DNA of 64,000 nt from NCBI GenBank assembly GCA_009746045.1, contig RPFO01000299.1:434001-498000 (forward strand), in the 5' to 3' direction. The notes under the pieces were generated by a model. That model saw only the letters and a list, made by a program, of their open reading frames with translations. It made no database searches and was not told where the DNA came from. The stretch is from Mesostigma viride (lineage: Eukaryota; Streptophyta; Mesostigmatophyceae; Mesostigmatales; Mesostigmataceae). Position numbers and translations under genes: made by a program. How positions within the stretch are numbered: the stretch's first letter is position 1; each line of letters opens with the position of its first letter. This document shows, piece after piece, positions 1 through 10,183 of this stretch.

Positions 1-279
1 GCTCCAGCTCCAGCTCCAGCTCCAGCTCCAGCTCCAGCTCCAGCTCCAGCTCCAGCTCCAGCTCCAGCTCCAGCTCCAGCTCCAGCTCCAGCTCCAGCTC
101 CAGCTCCAGCTCCAGCTCCAGCTCCAGCTCCAGCTCCAGCTCCAGCTCCAGCTCCAGCTCCAGCTCCAGCTCCAGCTCCAGCTCCAGCTCCAGCTCCAGC
201 TCCAGCTCCAGCTCCAGCTCCAGCTCCAGCTCCAGCTCCAGCTCCAGCTCCAGCTCCAGCTCCAGCTCCAGCTCCAGCT
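1..279. repeat. (GCTCCA)n microsatellite
   Basis: About 46 perfect head-to-tail copies of the hexamer GCTCCA, running off the left edge of the window and ending in GCT at 279. No interruption is visible. It does not resemble a known algal telomere repeat and continues into ordinary sequence. Confidence 0.98.
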
Positions 280-536
280 GTCCACTAACTCGCGTATGAT
301 CCTCTCGACGCTATAGCTGCGCACTTGTGAGCACTGCCGTCCGCTGAATTCAGTGCTGCGCGCCCGACTGTGCCTGGCCCGCGGCGCGCCTGCCCCTGCC
401 CCTATGCTGCAAGTGCTAGTGTCCCCCCTCCCGGGCACTATGAGAGCCCTTGTCGAAAATGCGCAGAAAACAAATTCCTTGGGCATGTCACCGGTCTGCG
501 CATAGTGGGCGCCCGGATGACATAGCTCGCGTCCGT
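280..536. other. Spacer with no recognised gene
   Basis: Ordinary mixed-composition sequence between the microsatellite and the first retroelement remnant. I see no long reading frame, hairpin or repeat shared with the rest of the window. Confidence 0.5.
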
Positions 537-1000
537 GACACGCCTACTAGTTACAGGCACTATACCAGCTGACTTATGAACACTAATTAGTCATGTACAT
601 GTGTGCCCATGACGCGCCACACACCAGATGTTGCCTCTAGAGCTTAATTATTTAGTTATGCTGTGACTACGCAGAGAGCCACTCTCTGCTGAGAAGCCAT
701 GCCTTAGCTTTTGTACAGCCATGTTGATCTTCCCTCCCCATGACATGCAGGCTCCCCCTTAGTTGGGCATAGCTTGATAGATCATGGGGGTGCAGGTGCC
801 CTGGTGCATGCACCTCGAGCACTTGAGTGGCGTTTACATTCCCACCCTCAGTGCAGGAAGTAGCTTAGAATGTATTAAAAGCCATATGCCCCTTTTAATT
901 CTTAATGCATCATCCGTGGGGAGTCCCATAATAGGCGCATATGCGCGCATATAGGCCTGACAGATATGGGGACACAAAAATGGCTGACGGCGGTATGGCT
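537..1000 (+). mobile_element. Family B LINE, 3' UTR remnant (no hairpin end)
   Basis: The stretch from about 540 to 895 follows the family B 3' untranslated region seen at 41390-41740, in the same order: the ACTATACCAGCTGA block, the CATGTACATGTGTGCC block, the CTCTCTGCTGAGAAGCC block and the TTTACATTCCCACCCT block. It breaks off before the terminal stem-loop and tail. The last ~100 bases resemble sequence at 34880-34980. It is non-coding and decayed. Confidence 0.7.
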
Positions 1001-2521
1001 GACGGCGGAGTTCAGATCTTTTGCGCCTGAGCCCCAAATTCGGTCAGACTACTTGCATGTTCGATGCGCTTTATTCAGACGCACACGCCAGTATAATAAT
1101 CGGTTACGGCTGAAACGCAGTATTGCCAAAGTTATCACGTGACAAGCATGCAGCTATGACGACCCCAAAAGCAAAACGGGGTTTGGAAAAGGAGCTTTCC
1201 GGCTCCCAGCCCAACCCACTCGCCATCGTTCTTGCCCAGCCGCCTGGGCTCGCTAACCCATCGCCAGCAAACCCATCGCCAAGCGCCTCGCCTGAATCCA
1301 AGAAACCATGCCACGACCGCGCCACAAATGGAGCAAATTTTTGCCCGCGGCGACAGACAGTTCTCCCTCGTCGAGTGGCAGGCGCTGTCGCCGCAGGAAG
1401 TCGTCGAGGTCCTCCAGTTCCTCGCACAGGAACGGAAGCTCTTCGTGCCCCCAAAGGGGGGGACGGCTATCGACTACCGCGACACGTTCTGGCTCTACAC
1501 TTATGACGAACCACGCCAACGCCTGTTTATCTTGACCAGCCACTATACCAGCGCAGCCTCGGCGACCTCAACAGTCTGAGCGCTCTGCGCCCCCGCCCCC
1601 GCACAGCCGGCAGCCCCATTGGCTCCCTCCCTCTGCAAGGATGACATCCGCGCAGTGCTGGAGGAGCACGTGACCTGGCCGCTGGCCGAGAAGCTGACAT
1701 CGCTGAACTGTCACCAGTGCGCTCAACACGGTCGATCGAGGCCCGGTTCTCCAATGTGGAAACCAAGGTCGTCCACAAGCTACAACCCCAGTTCACGGCG
1801 CTACACACCGCGACGCAGGCTTCGGAAACGCATGCTGCACTTGTCTCTCGCCTTAATAACCAGGTGGAGGGCAAGTGTGGCGTGCTCATGAAGAAGCTTG
1901 AGGCCATCACCGCCCACACCGAGGCCGGCCCTGGCCACACAGGTCCCCAAGATAGCGGAGCAGACGGCCACCATTGCATCCCAGCCACCCCGGCAGGATG
2001 CTGGTGACCTCCCGCCGCTCTCCTACGCGGACCTGCTGCGGTCAGCGACCGCCTCCACCACCGACGCCATCGCCACGAAGCTCCAGGAGCTGGAGGACCA
2101 CCGCCAGGCCCAGCAACGGGACGGGTCACCGACCGCGCTCGCCGCGAGTGCCGATCGGTGGTGCTACGTCGCTTCCCCTAGAAGCCAGGTGAGACGTCAA
2201 CCTCTCTTGCTGACGAGCTCAAGAACCAGCTTCTTACCCTCATGGGCCTGGTATAGGTGAGGTAGAACTGCGTGAGTGCCACCGCCTTCCCCATGCACTC
2301 ACGGGACAATTAAGGCGGCTCCCCCACCAGTCCTGCTCACCTTCCCCTCCCCTGAGGATAAGCAGCGGTTCCTCTCTCGTCGCAAGAGGTTGCACGACCT
2401 CACCTGGACGCTGGATGACGACCTGACCCCCGCTCAGCAACAGCAGCGACGCGACCTGTGGCCGGAATACCTCCGCCATAAGCAGGACCCCCAGAAGCCC
2501 AAGGTGTACTGGAGGGGCGGG
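1001..2521 (+). mobile_element. Family A ORF1-only LINE copy A1, 5' part
   Basis: Non-LTR element split by the LTR retrotransposon at 2522-10183; it resumes at 10184 and ends at its tail near 10666. The 5' side starts around a GGCTGACGGCGG motif that family B copies also carry near their 5' ends (about 16370 on the minus strand, 27700 on the plus). It aligns to copies A2 (29620-31124) and A3 (39778-42312). Relative to those it has about a dozen 2-4 bp insertions and almost no deletions. Confidence 0.8.
1156..2521 (+). pseudogene. L1 ORF1p-like protein gene, broken (A1)
   Basis: The reading frame opens with an ATG at 1156 but is lost repeatedly through small insertions (for example at 1731-1740, 1921-1930, 2291-2300 and 2305-2314). 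The intact order can be read from copy A2: a Pro/Ala-rich N-terminus, a Ser/Thr-rich helical middle that looks like a coiled coil, an RRM-like domain, and a C-terminal domain with the motif DDDLTPAQQQQRRDLW. This is the architecture of the RNA-binding ORF1 protein of L1-type LINEs. The last codons lie beyond the LTR element, at about 10189-10237. No reverse transcriptase follows in any family A copy. Confidence 0.75.
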
Positions 2522-2998
2522 AGTTAGTCTCCATGCTTTGCTGTAGACTAAGTCTCAAAGGCATTGTGAATACAACGTATGAATAAGCCTTGTAAACCTA
2601 CGTTGGTATGTGAATATAAATTATTACCACGTGGGCTATGCAGATAGGAATGCTAGTCGAGTCGCATACGTTTCCCTAGATAGGTACTTTGGGTACTGAG
2701 GTACGTGACAGATGTCAGTACCCAGTATACGTAGTGTCCTGTCATTGGACGGTACTAGAGTATCCTAGATAGGGACCGTACTGCAGCGTGCATTGATCTG
2801 TGATCGCACGATGCAGTGACTAGACTGCTACCTGTCATCGTGTGGCCTCGGGCCAACGGTCTGCACCCAACGGTCACTGGCGGCGCAGCCGGTGAGAGGA
2901 ACGTTGATAAAGGGTAAACCTATTTTCTAATGAACCAAGCAATTCATTGCTCACAGCCTTCAGTGTTCTCAAGCAATATATCCCACCGCATTCTAACT
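2522..2998 (+). repeat. 5' LTR
   Basis: Direct repeat of 9707-10183. It starts AGTTAG and ends CTAACT. It should carry the promoter and start of transcription; I cannot point to a clear TATA box. Relative to the 3' LTR it has an extra 4 bases near 2620 (AAATTATTACC against AAATACC), lacks the extra CTAG found in the 3' LTR, and differs at one base near the end. Confidence 0.95.
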
Positions 2999-3016
2999 TG
3001 AATTTTATTTGCTACC

Positions 3017-4162
3017 ATGGCTATCACGAACAAGAATGTCGCTAAGAAGCTTACCTACAACGAGGATGATGATGGGCAGGATCGGCGGATGCCCAGAGAC
3101 AACAACAAGAAGCCGGCTGGCGATGCGGCCATTTCCAAGAAAAAGAAAAAGAACAAAAAGACTCACAATGGTTGCCAGGACGAGGGGACGGCGGCTGCAA
3201 AGCCGACCGACCTACCCCCCTCCCCTGCGAGGCCGGAGGCCGAGACGGCTCCCCCCGGGGAGACCGGCTTACCCTCGACTCCGGCGGCCGCCCCAGCCGC
3301 AACCACGGCTGGCGCGGCCATGGCTGCGGAGACCTCGGTGGTAAACCCCACTGAGGCTCCACAGTCCGGCCCCACGTTGCCATCTCTTCGGGAGCGTATG
3401 CCCCGTCAGACGGCCTCGGTGGCACCGGACGGGACGATTACCTTTCGTCCCGCCACATCAAACCTTAATGTCCCTTTCGCCCAGGGACATAACCACATTG
3501 AGCTAACGTTTGGGCGACCCTCTGCGTCCCTTCTTCGCAAGAAGAAGGACATGGAGAGTATTAAACTCGCACGGGTGGTGCGAAAACCTGTGGAACCCAT
3601 CGCCGGACAACCAATGTCCGACGATGAGGTATCCGACACTGCCAGTCTCCCCGATGGGGAGACTGAGATCAATCTTACCCCAGCGCTCCTGGCGGTCGAG
3701 CAGGCCGCGCTGGTGGCAAATGAAGAACGCCGAGCGAGGCAGCGGGACCGAGAGGTCCGCCGAGAGGCGGCTTTTCGGCTCGCCGCTAAGCGGCAAGAAT
3801 ATGAAGAGGAAGCCGCCCGTCGCCTGGCTACCCACCAGGCGATGGCGGACGCGTACCGCGAGGCCACCCAGCGGTTACGTGACCTCTTAAAAAATGCTGA
3901 CTATCCCATGCACTATGCGGACAGTCAAGACCTGGCCGAGCTTGCTCGGTCAGCACACTTTAAAACCATGTCCTCCATCACCCAAGCCAGGGTCACGGAG
4001 GCCATCTTGGCCAAACATGGGGTGGTAGCTGAAGAAGCCCCCCCGCTGGAAACCACCAGCAAGAAACCCTCTCCCCCCAACCCCTGCAGTACAAGGAGGG
4101 ACTGCTGGCCCTGGGCGCGAGGAAGGGCAAAGAGGCGGACTGTCCAGTCCGGCCTGCTATGA
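3017..4162 (+). CDS. Gag N-terminal reading frame of the LTR element
   Basis: A 381-residue frame beginning at the first ATG after the 5' LTR. It is Lys-rich at residues 30-50, then Pro/Ala-rich, then a long charged helical stretch (about residues 210-300, many Glu/Arg/Ala) likely to be a coiled coil. I recognise no catalytic motif. The last ~25 residues look like a wrong frame: from about 4083 protein-like sequence continues in the next frame, and from about 4185 in the frame of the large gag-pol ORF. This was therefore probably the start of one long polyprotein, now split by two small frameshifts in or near a C-rich stretch. It could also be a separate gag-like protein or programmed frameshifting, but two shifts so close together favour damage. 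Confidence 0.75.
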   Translation: MAITNKNVAKKLTYNEDDDGQDRRMPRDNNKKPAGDAAISKKKKKNKKTHNGCQDEGTAAAKPTDLPPSPARPEAETAPPGETGLPSTPAAAPAATTAGAAMAAETSVVNPTEAPQSGPTLPSLRERMPRQTASVAPDGTITFRPATSNLNVPFAQGHNHIELTFGRPSASLLRKKKDMESIKLARVVRKPVEPIAGQPMSDDEVSDTASLPDGETEINLTPALLAVEQAALVANEERRARQRDREVRREAAFRLAAKRQEYEEEAARRLATHQAMADAYREATQRLRDLLKNADYPMHYADSQDLAELARSAHFKTMSSITQARVTEAILAKHGVVAEEAPPLETTSKKPSPPNPCSTRRDCWPWARGRAKRRTVQSGLL

Positions 4163-4244
4163 TCATGGGAGACCACTCCCTGACATACCCGAGGATGAGG
4201 CTGCCTTTCAGGCAGCCCTCCGGGAGCATGAGGTACGCAAGGAG

Positions 4245-5467
4245 ATGAAGCGTCTCATGCGGGAGGAGGCCAGGAGGAGAGCAGAGGCAGACACCCCTGC
4301 CCGCCCCTCCACCGATGGGGCTGGACCCAGTGGGGTTACCCGGACACCCCCGGGCTCCCCCAGGGCCACCATGACCCCCCCTCCCCCTCCCCCACCACCC
4401 CAGGTTCGCCCTGTGGGTTGGGGCCCCCTCCCAAACCAGGGGGGGTGGCCAGGACCCCAGGAGGCCCTGGGGGGAGGTGCAGAGGTGCCACAGGCACCCA
4501 ACAGGCCTGCTGAGGCCCCCCCAAGGAGCGGGGATGTCCTGGAACAGCTCGCCATTCTCCAGGCCCAGCTGGCCTCGTTGCAAGATCAGCAGTTAACAGC
4601 TAACCAGCTGCAAACTGTCGAGGGCCTGCGCGCCCTGATGTCGCGGTATGAGCGGGGGACCATCAACCTGGACCCCACCCGCCTGCAACAAGCAACCGAC
4701 GGCTTCTTGAGGGCCAACCCCCCTCTCACAGGTGTGTTTAACCCTCATAAAAAGGAATCCAAAATCAATATTGCTGGCTTGCCTGAGGGTCACACTGTTG
4801 AACAAGCTAAGCAATTTGTTTTTGCTTTGGAGTATGGGATGGAAGGTCTTAACCTTAGACATCAGTTTAAGGCTCTCAGGGCCTCCTCCACATTCCATCA
4901 ATCATCTCCTGCAATCAGAGCATTGATTCAAACCTATCAGGAACGTACCCTGACACCTGAAGCAGCCATTGAACAGTGGCCTACCTTTATCACTGATCTG
5001 AAACAGCTAGTGCTTACCAATAACCACATGGAAGCAGTAGAACGTTTCAACTGGCTTGCTGCATATAAGGTGAACAAGAATAACCTCTCTGGGGATGCAA
5101 AAACATACAGGGTAATGATTGAGAAAGACCTTGAGCTTCTCAAGCTCCAACCAAGGTATCTCATCCACACCTGGCTAACAAAAGCTAATTTGCAACCTTC
5201 TGTCCTGGCTACCCTGCTTACAGGCCTCAAGTCCCTCTGGGACAACTTCAGAGCTGCCATGCTCTATATCGAGGAGGCAGTGGACCCCCTGGGTACTGGC
5301 AACAACCAGGCCCAGGACCCCAAGGTCCAGGGTGTCCAAGGCCACAAACGCAAGGGGCAGGCCAGCCAGGGGGGGCACCCAAGACCCACAAGTCCTCCCA
5401 CCAAGGGGGCAGTGGCTCTCAGGGGCGTGGCAACACGTGGCACCGTGTGCCCCTGCATGGCAACCCC

Positions 5468-5498
<31 letters not shown>

Positions 5499-5593
5499 GG
5501 TCCCAGCAGGGCAACAATAACAACAGGTCCCAACAGGGCCAAAACAACAACAACAACAGGTCCCAGCAGGGCCAGAACCGGTCCCAGCAGGGA

Positions 5594-5626
<33 letters not shown>

Positions 5627-8600
5627 CCCCTGGCAACCCTGGTCCATAAGGTGCCTGAGGTGCTTCCAACGAGGGCACGGGCACAACTGCCCCAACAACG
5701 ACTCCCTGGCCAACGGGGTGGATCTCTGCCCGGGCTGCTGGCACGCACGTCATCCCCTGGGGCCTCCAGGCAGCCGTTGCAACAGGCCTCGCTACCCAAA
5801 TCAATGTGAGTTCACTCACCTTATGTACTCTGAGGATGATGATCTCATTACCATTGGGGATGGCAACCAGGGCATAATTGATTTTGAGGCAGCAACCTTA
5901 CTGTCCTCCCAACACCCTGTTCTGGAACCTTACATAAAAGCACTAACCCCTACTGTTGACAACTCCATAGATATCAAGGAGCTTGCTCATCAGCTGCACC
6001 TAGCCATGGGTCATGAAACAGTGGCTGAGGAACTGGCCAGACGGCTGGGGGGTAGTAGCATGGGAAAACAACTCAGGAATGCAGTAAAACTGGCTAGACA
6101 ACACTGTCAAGAATGTCAGTTCAATAGCCCCAAACCTCAAAAATGGCATACTGCAACTCCTTCCACCAATAGGGGCATGATAGTGGGGGATGTGATGCAC
6201 ATCAACAAAGATGTCCAACCCTACCTGATCCTAAAAGACTCATGGTCCAGGTTCACAGTAATGGAACCCCTACCTGGCATGTCTGCAGGGCAGCTACGTG
6301 TTGCACTCATGATTGCTTTACCCAGATTCTACCCAGTTGACAGAATTTTGCTTGATCAACAATTTTCTTGTCTGACTGACCTGGAAGGGTGTGAAGCAAT
6401 AGAGATTGCTGGGCTGGAAGATCATGAGGGTCAGGGGGTCATTGAAAGAACCATCAGATCTGTCAAAACCCTACTAGCCAAAAATCCTTCCAAGGATGCT
6501 ACTTCAGGGGTCTATTGTGACAGGGCACTCTGGTGTCATGAAATGTGCACAACCCTAAACATGAGACCTGTCTTGCATGCCACGTGGGGTGAAGTAATCC
6601 CAGCAGGCCTGCAGGCAGGTGTATATCCCCCAGAGGTGATAGCACTGTACAACACTGCACGTGCACAAACCTCAGCAAAACTGGCAGAAAAAGATAAAAC
6701 CCATTCCAGGCCAGTATTCCAAAAAGGTGATCAAGTTCTCTATTACAAGGAAAACAGCTTTGGTAAGGTTGGAACTTGGCTAGGTCCAGTTACCATCCGT
6801 GGATTTACCAAAAACAGCAAGACCGTGGAGGTCAAGCACAATATCAATGGGAAGCGTCACAGGGTGAGCTGTCATAGAATTAAGAAGTATTATTCTCCCA
6901 TGGCAGACGTGCCTGGGGAAGAGTCTTTAAGCATGGACTCACTACTTCTATCTGGCAACTCCAGCATGCCCAGCAGTAGCTCTGAGCCACCAATTACTGC
7001 TGTTGACAGCACCACAGCACCCTCTGTGAACCCTTCCACCCTCAGTGAAGCCAGGCCCACTTCACAACCTGGGGATTGCTTAACCAGGCACGAGGTAGCT
7101 GGGTTGGAAGCATTAGCTCAGCCCCAAGGCACCAAATTGTCTGCCAACCCTCCCGCTCTGAGGTCAAGATTGGCAGTCGCCTTGCAAGCATTACACAGGT
7201 CACATAAGCAACAAGCTGCTGTGGCCGCAGGGTTGGCAAAAGTCTCAGCTGTGTGCACTAGTCAGGACCCCTGGACCCTGGCAATAGACACTCAGGCACA
7301 GGTCAGTGTGATCAGTGCACAAGCCATCCCTGGTCTTGAGATTGCACCTTCATTTTGGGCACGGGTGCAGGATTTCTCAGGCCAAAGCTCACTGGATGTA
7401 GTGGGACAAGTGATGCTCCCTATACTTGGTATTCAGACACCCTTCCAGGTGGTGGAGGGGTACTCTGGTAACACCTTGTTGGGGGAACCTTTTGTATCCT
7501 ATCCTGGGGTGCTTATCTCAGCTAATGAGCTCAGTGTCACAGGGGTGGGTGCAGTTCCTCTGGACCACTTTAAAATCCCTCTCTCCAGTATTGTCCCTGG
7601 TATGGATGCTGTCATCAAGGCAGTCAACACTCAGTATGCACCAGGGGAGATCCCTGATCTGGACAAGTTAGTGCACAGCCAGTTCCTCCATCCCTCAGCC
7701 TTTGGGCTGGGTAAGTGGGACATAGCCATGCACTCACCCCACCAAATCTCCCACGTCATACAAGAATGCAAAACACAAAAAGGGTTTACCAAGTGGCTGA
7801 TGGCCATTGTCCACCAAGCCAGGCAGGAATGGGTCCTGCCCAACCCCAAAAACCCTCAATACAAACCGCCTGTCACCCCTTCATGGGACGTGCCAGAGGG
7901 AGCCAAAAAGCTCAGATTAAAATTTGTTCTCAAACAAAAACCACAAAAAGTGGGCTCCCCAATCTTCCATGCCAGACCATGTGTCACAGAATTAAAGGGG
8001 ACATCCACACTGCCAAAAGGGGAAACATACACACCTGGGCTGCAACAAACCTCACTCAGGATCATGCTCTCCCTCTTCCTCCACAACCTCAATGCAGGCC
8101 AAGACTATGTCTGCAAAGCCACTGATATTAAAAGGGCCTTCCTCAGGGGGGACCCAGAAAAGGCTGAATCTGTGTGGAAAGGGAAGGTGTACGTGGTAGA
8201 CACCCCAGCTGTGTGGAAACCTTATATTGATGAGCCCCACCTTATCATCAACATTGGGGTGGAAGGGCTTGTCAGTGCCCCAAAAATTTTCAGAGACTCA
8301 GCAGAGGAAGTATTCAAAAAGCTCAAGGCCACGTATGATGACCTGGACCCATGCTTTTTTGTTGTACCCACCCCCTCTGGACTGCTGTTCTTTGTGTGGC
8401 ATGGAGATGACCAACTCATTTGTGGGCCTAGAGCTGAGGTGGAAACCTTTATTCAGCAGGTCCAGGAATCATATGAGATTGGCAAACAGGTGGAATTGAG
8501 CACAACCCCCATCCAGTTCTGTGGCATCATGTTGCAGCTGCATAGGCAGCCAGATCAGTGGGTCTGCTCTCTCTCCCCTCCTGCAGAATATATCCAAGAT

Positions 8601-9332
8601 TGTCTAGATCTGCTGCAGGACAACTACCTCCCCTTACACATGTGTGCCACTGTTCAGGGCAAACTGGGGTGGTGGTCAGCCATCTGTGGGGCTCCCTTAG
8701 CTGTCATCAGCAGGGTCACCCATGATGTTCTAGTCAAGATCAAATGCAGTCACATCAGGAAGTTGGTCAATGACTGTCCCCCCCTCATCCTCCATGGCCT
8801 GAATCTGATGGAAGACATCCACATCCAATGTGTCATGGACAGCTCCATGGAGAGCAGAACAATCAATCAGATGGGGGCACGGGAATCAGGGCTGTTTTTT
8901 CTCACCAACAGGTCAGATTACATGTCCCTCACTTCCTGGTACAGCAGGCTACACCGCAGAAAACCTGGCAGCAGCAACTCAGCTGAATGTCGTGCTGTGG
9001 TGTCTGCTGCATTGCATGCTCGTTCCCTGCAGCACATGCTCACCTGGCTACAAACCCAGGCAGGCAGCACATGCAATGTCATCTCACATCTCTATACTGA
9101 CAGCCAATCTGTGATCAGTTTTCTAACCAAGAAATCTGTCTCTGCTGCTGTCCACACTGACTTGGATTGGGTGATCCTCAAACAGGAGGCCACCTATTTT
9201 TCCAGCTGGACTCATGTGGATGATGAGGACAACCCAGCAGACGCTCTCACGAAGCTGCGGGATGCTGCTGGCCAACAGTACCAGCTCCTCTTTCAGAACA
9301 TGAACCCCTATGATATCAGAGTCAGTGTTTGA
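4245..9332 (+). CDS. Gag-Pol polyprotein, order Gag-INT-PR-RT-RNase H
   Basis: An open frame of 1695 residues; coding continues upstream in this frame to about 4185, so the ATG is only the first in frame. Domains in order: Pro-rich linker; Gag core, about 165-325; an Asn/Thr/Gln tract from CAA-type triplets, about 408-462; a Cys/His zinc-binding region, about 466-525, beginning CLRCF; integrase with the zinc motif (MGHE .. CQEC) near 580-620 and core acidic residues near 648, 703 and 732 (GDVMHI, LLDQQF, GVIERT); an SH3-like segment, about 820-880; a retropepsin-like domain with AIDTQAQVSVIS near 1012 and TLLGEPF near 1076; reverse transcriptase with TDIKRAF near 1292 and HGDDQ near 1385; RNase H with MDSS near 1529, TDSQS near 1618 and NPADALTKL near 1660. 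The protease lies after integrase and not before it, which is not the standard copia or gypsy order. Confidence 0.93.
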
Positions 9333-9706
9333 ATAAATGACTGGCCATAGCACAGTACACAACCACCACACCCCCTTACCACAGCGATAGCTGCTGGGCG
9401 CCATAAAATTCAACACATTCGTTGTGGGGTGTGAGTGCTGGCTAGGTCAGATTTGTATCCATTTGCAGCTTGAGGACACAAGCTTTGTATCCATTTACTT
9501 AATGTGTGCTTCAGTAACTGGCCAAACCAGCCAGCTGTGTACACCTTATTTAATGTGCAATATAACACCTGGCCAGAACAGCCAGCTGTAACCAACTTGG
9601 CTCAACCAGCCATGTCTCTTTTGTACCCCTAATCAACTTAAAAACAATAACAATAATGTTGGGGGTGCAGACCTGCATTAAGAAATAAATAATAAAACAA
9701 TACTGG
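9333..9706 (+). other. LTR element 3' non-coding region
   Basis: Between the gag-pol stop and the 3' LTR. It contains degenerate repeats of a CTGGCCA..CAGCCAGCTGT unit (about 9517-9590). A G-run at 9660-9665 and an A-rich stretch just before 9707 are weak candidates for the polypurine tract. No reading frame of note. Confidence 0.6.
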
Positions 9707-10183
9707 AGTTAGTCTCCATGCTTTGCTGTAGACTAAGTCTCAAAGGCATTGTGAATACAACGTATGAATAAGCCTTGTAAACCTACGTTGGTATGTGAAT
9801 ATAAATACCACGTGGGCTATGCAGATAGGAATGCTAGCTAGTCGAGTCGCATACGTTTCCCTAGATAGGTACTTTGGGTACTGAGGTACGTGACAGATGT
9901 CAGTACCCAGTATACGTAGTGTCCTGTCATTGGACGGTACTAGAGTATCCTAGATAGGGACCGTACTGCAGCGTGCATTGATCTGTGATCGCACGATGCA
10001 GTGACTAGACTGCTACCTGTCATCGTGTGGCCTCGGGCCAACGGTCTGCACCCAACGGTCACTGGCGGCGCAGCCGGTGAGAGGAACGTTGATAAAGGGT
10101 AAACCTATTTTCTAATGAACCAAGCAATTCATTGCTCACAGCCTTCAGTGTTCTCAAGCAATATATCCCACCGCACTCTAACT
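9707..10183 (+). repeat. 3' LTR
   Basis: Copy of the 5' LTR with the same termini and length. It carries an additional CTAG at about 9833-9842 (GCTAGCTAGT against GCTAGT in the 5' LTR) and lacks the 4 bp found near 2620. Followed directly by the GCGGG target duplication at 10184-10188. Confidence 0.95.

Larger units (their letters stand above)
2522..10183 (+). mobile_element. Ty1/copia-related LTR retrotransposon, nearly intact
   Basis: Two 477 bp LTRs (2522-2998 and 9707-10183) flank a gag-pol coding region. The element sits in ORF1 of LINE copy A1, and the 5 bp target duplication GCGGG is present on both sides (2517-2521 and 10184-10188); removing the element and one copy restores the sequence seen at 30645-30665. 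The LTRs begin AGTTAG and end CTAACT, a 6 bp inverted repeat instead of the usual TG..CA. They differ by one substitution and two 4 bp insertions, so the insertion is fairly recent. Domain order in pol is unusual (see the gag-pol entry). I see no clear primer-binding site after 2998. Confidence 0.95.

Noticed and set aside
1-279. Telomere
   Set aside because: GCTCCA is not a known telomeric unit, and the array passes into transposon sequence without subtelomeric features.
3051-3425. Pro/Arg-rich frames opposite gag
   Set aside because: Antisense shadows of a high-GC coding region without motifs.
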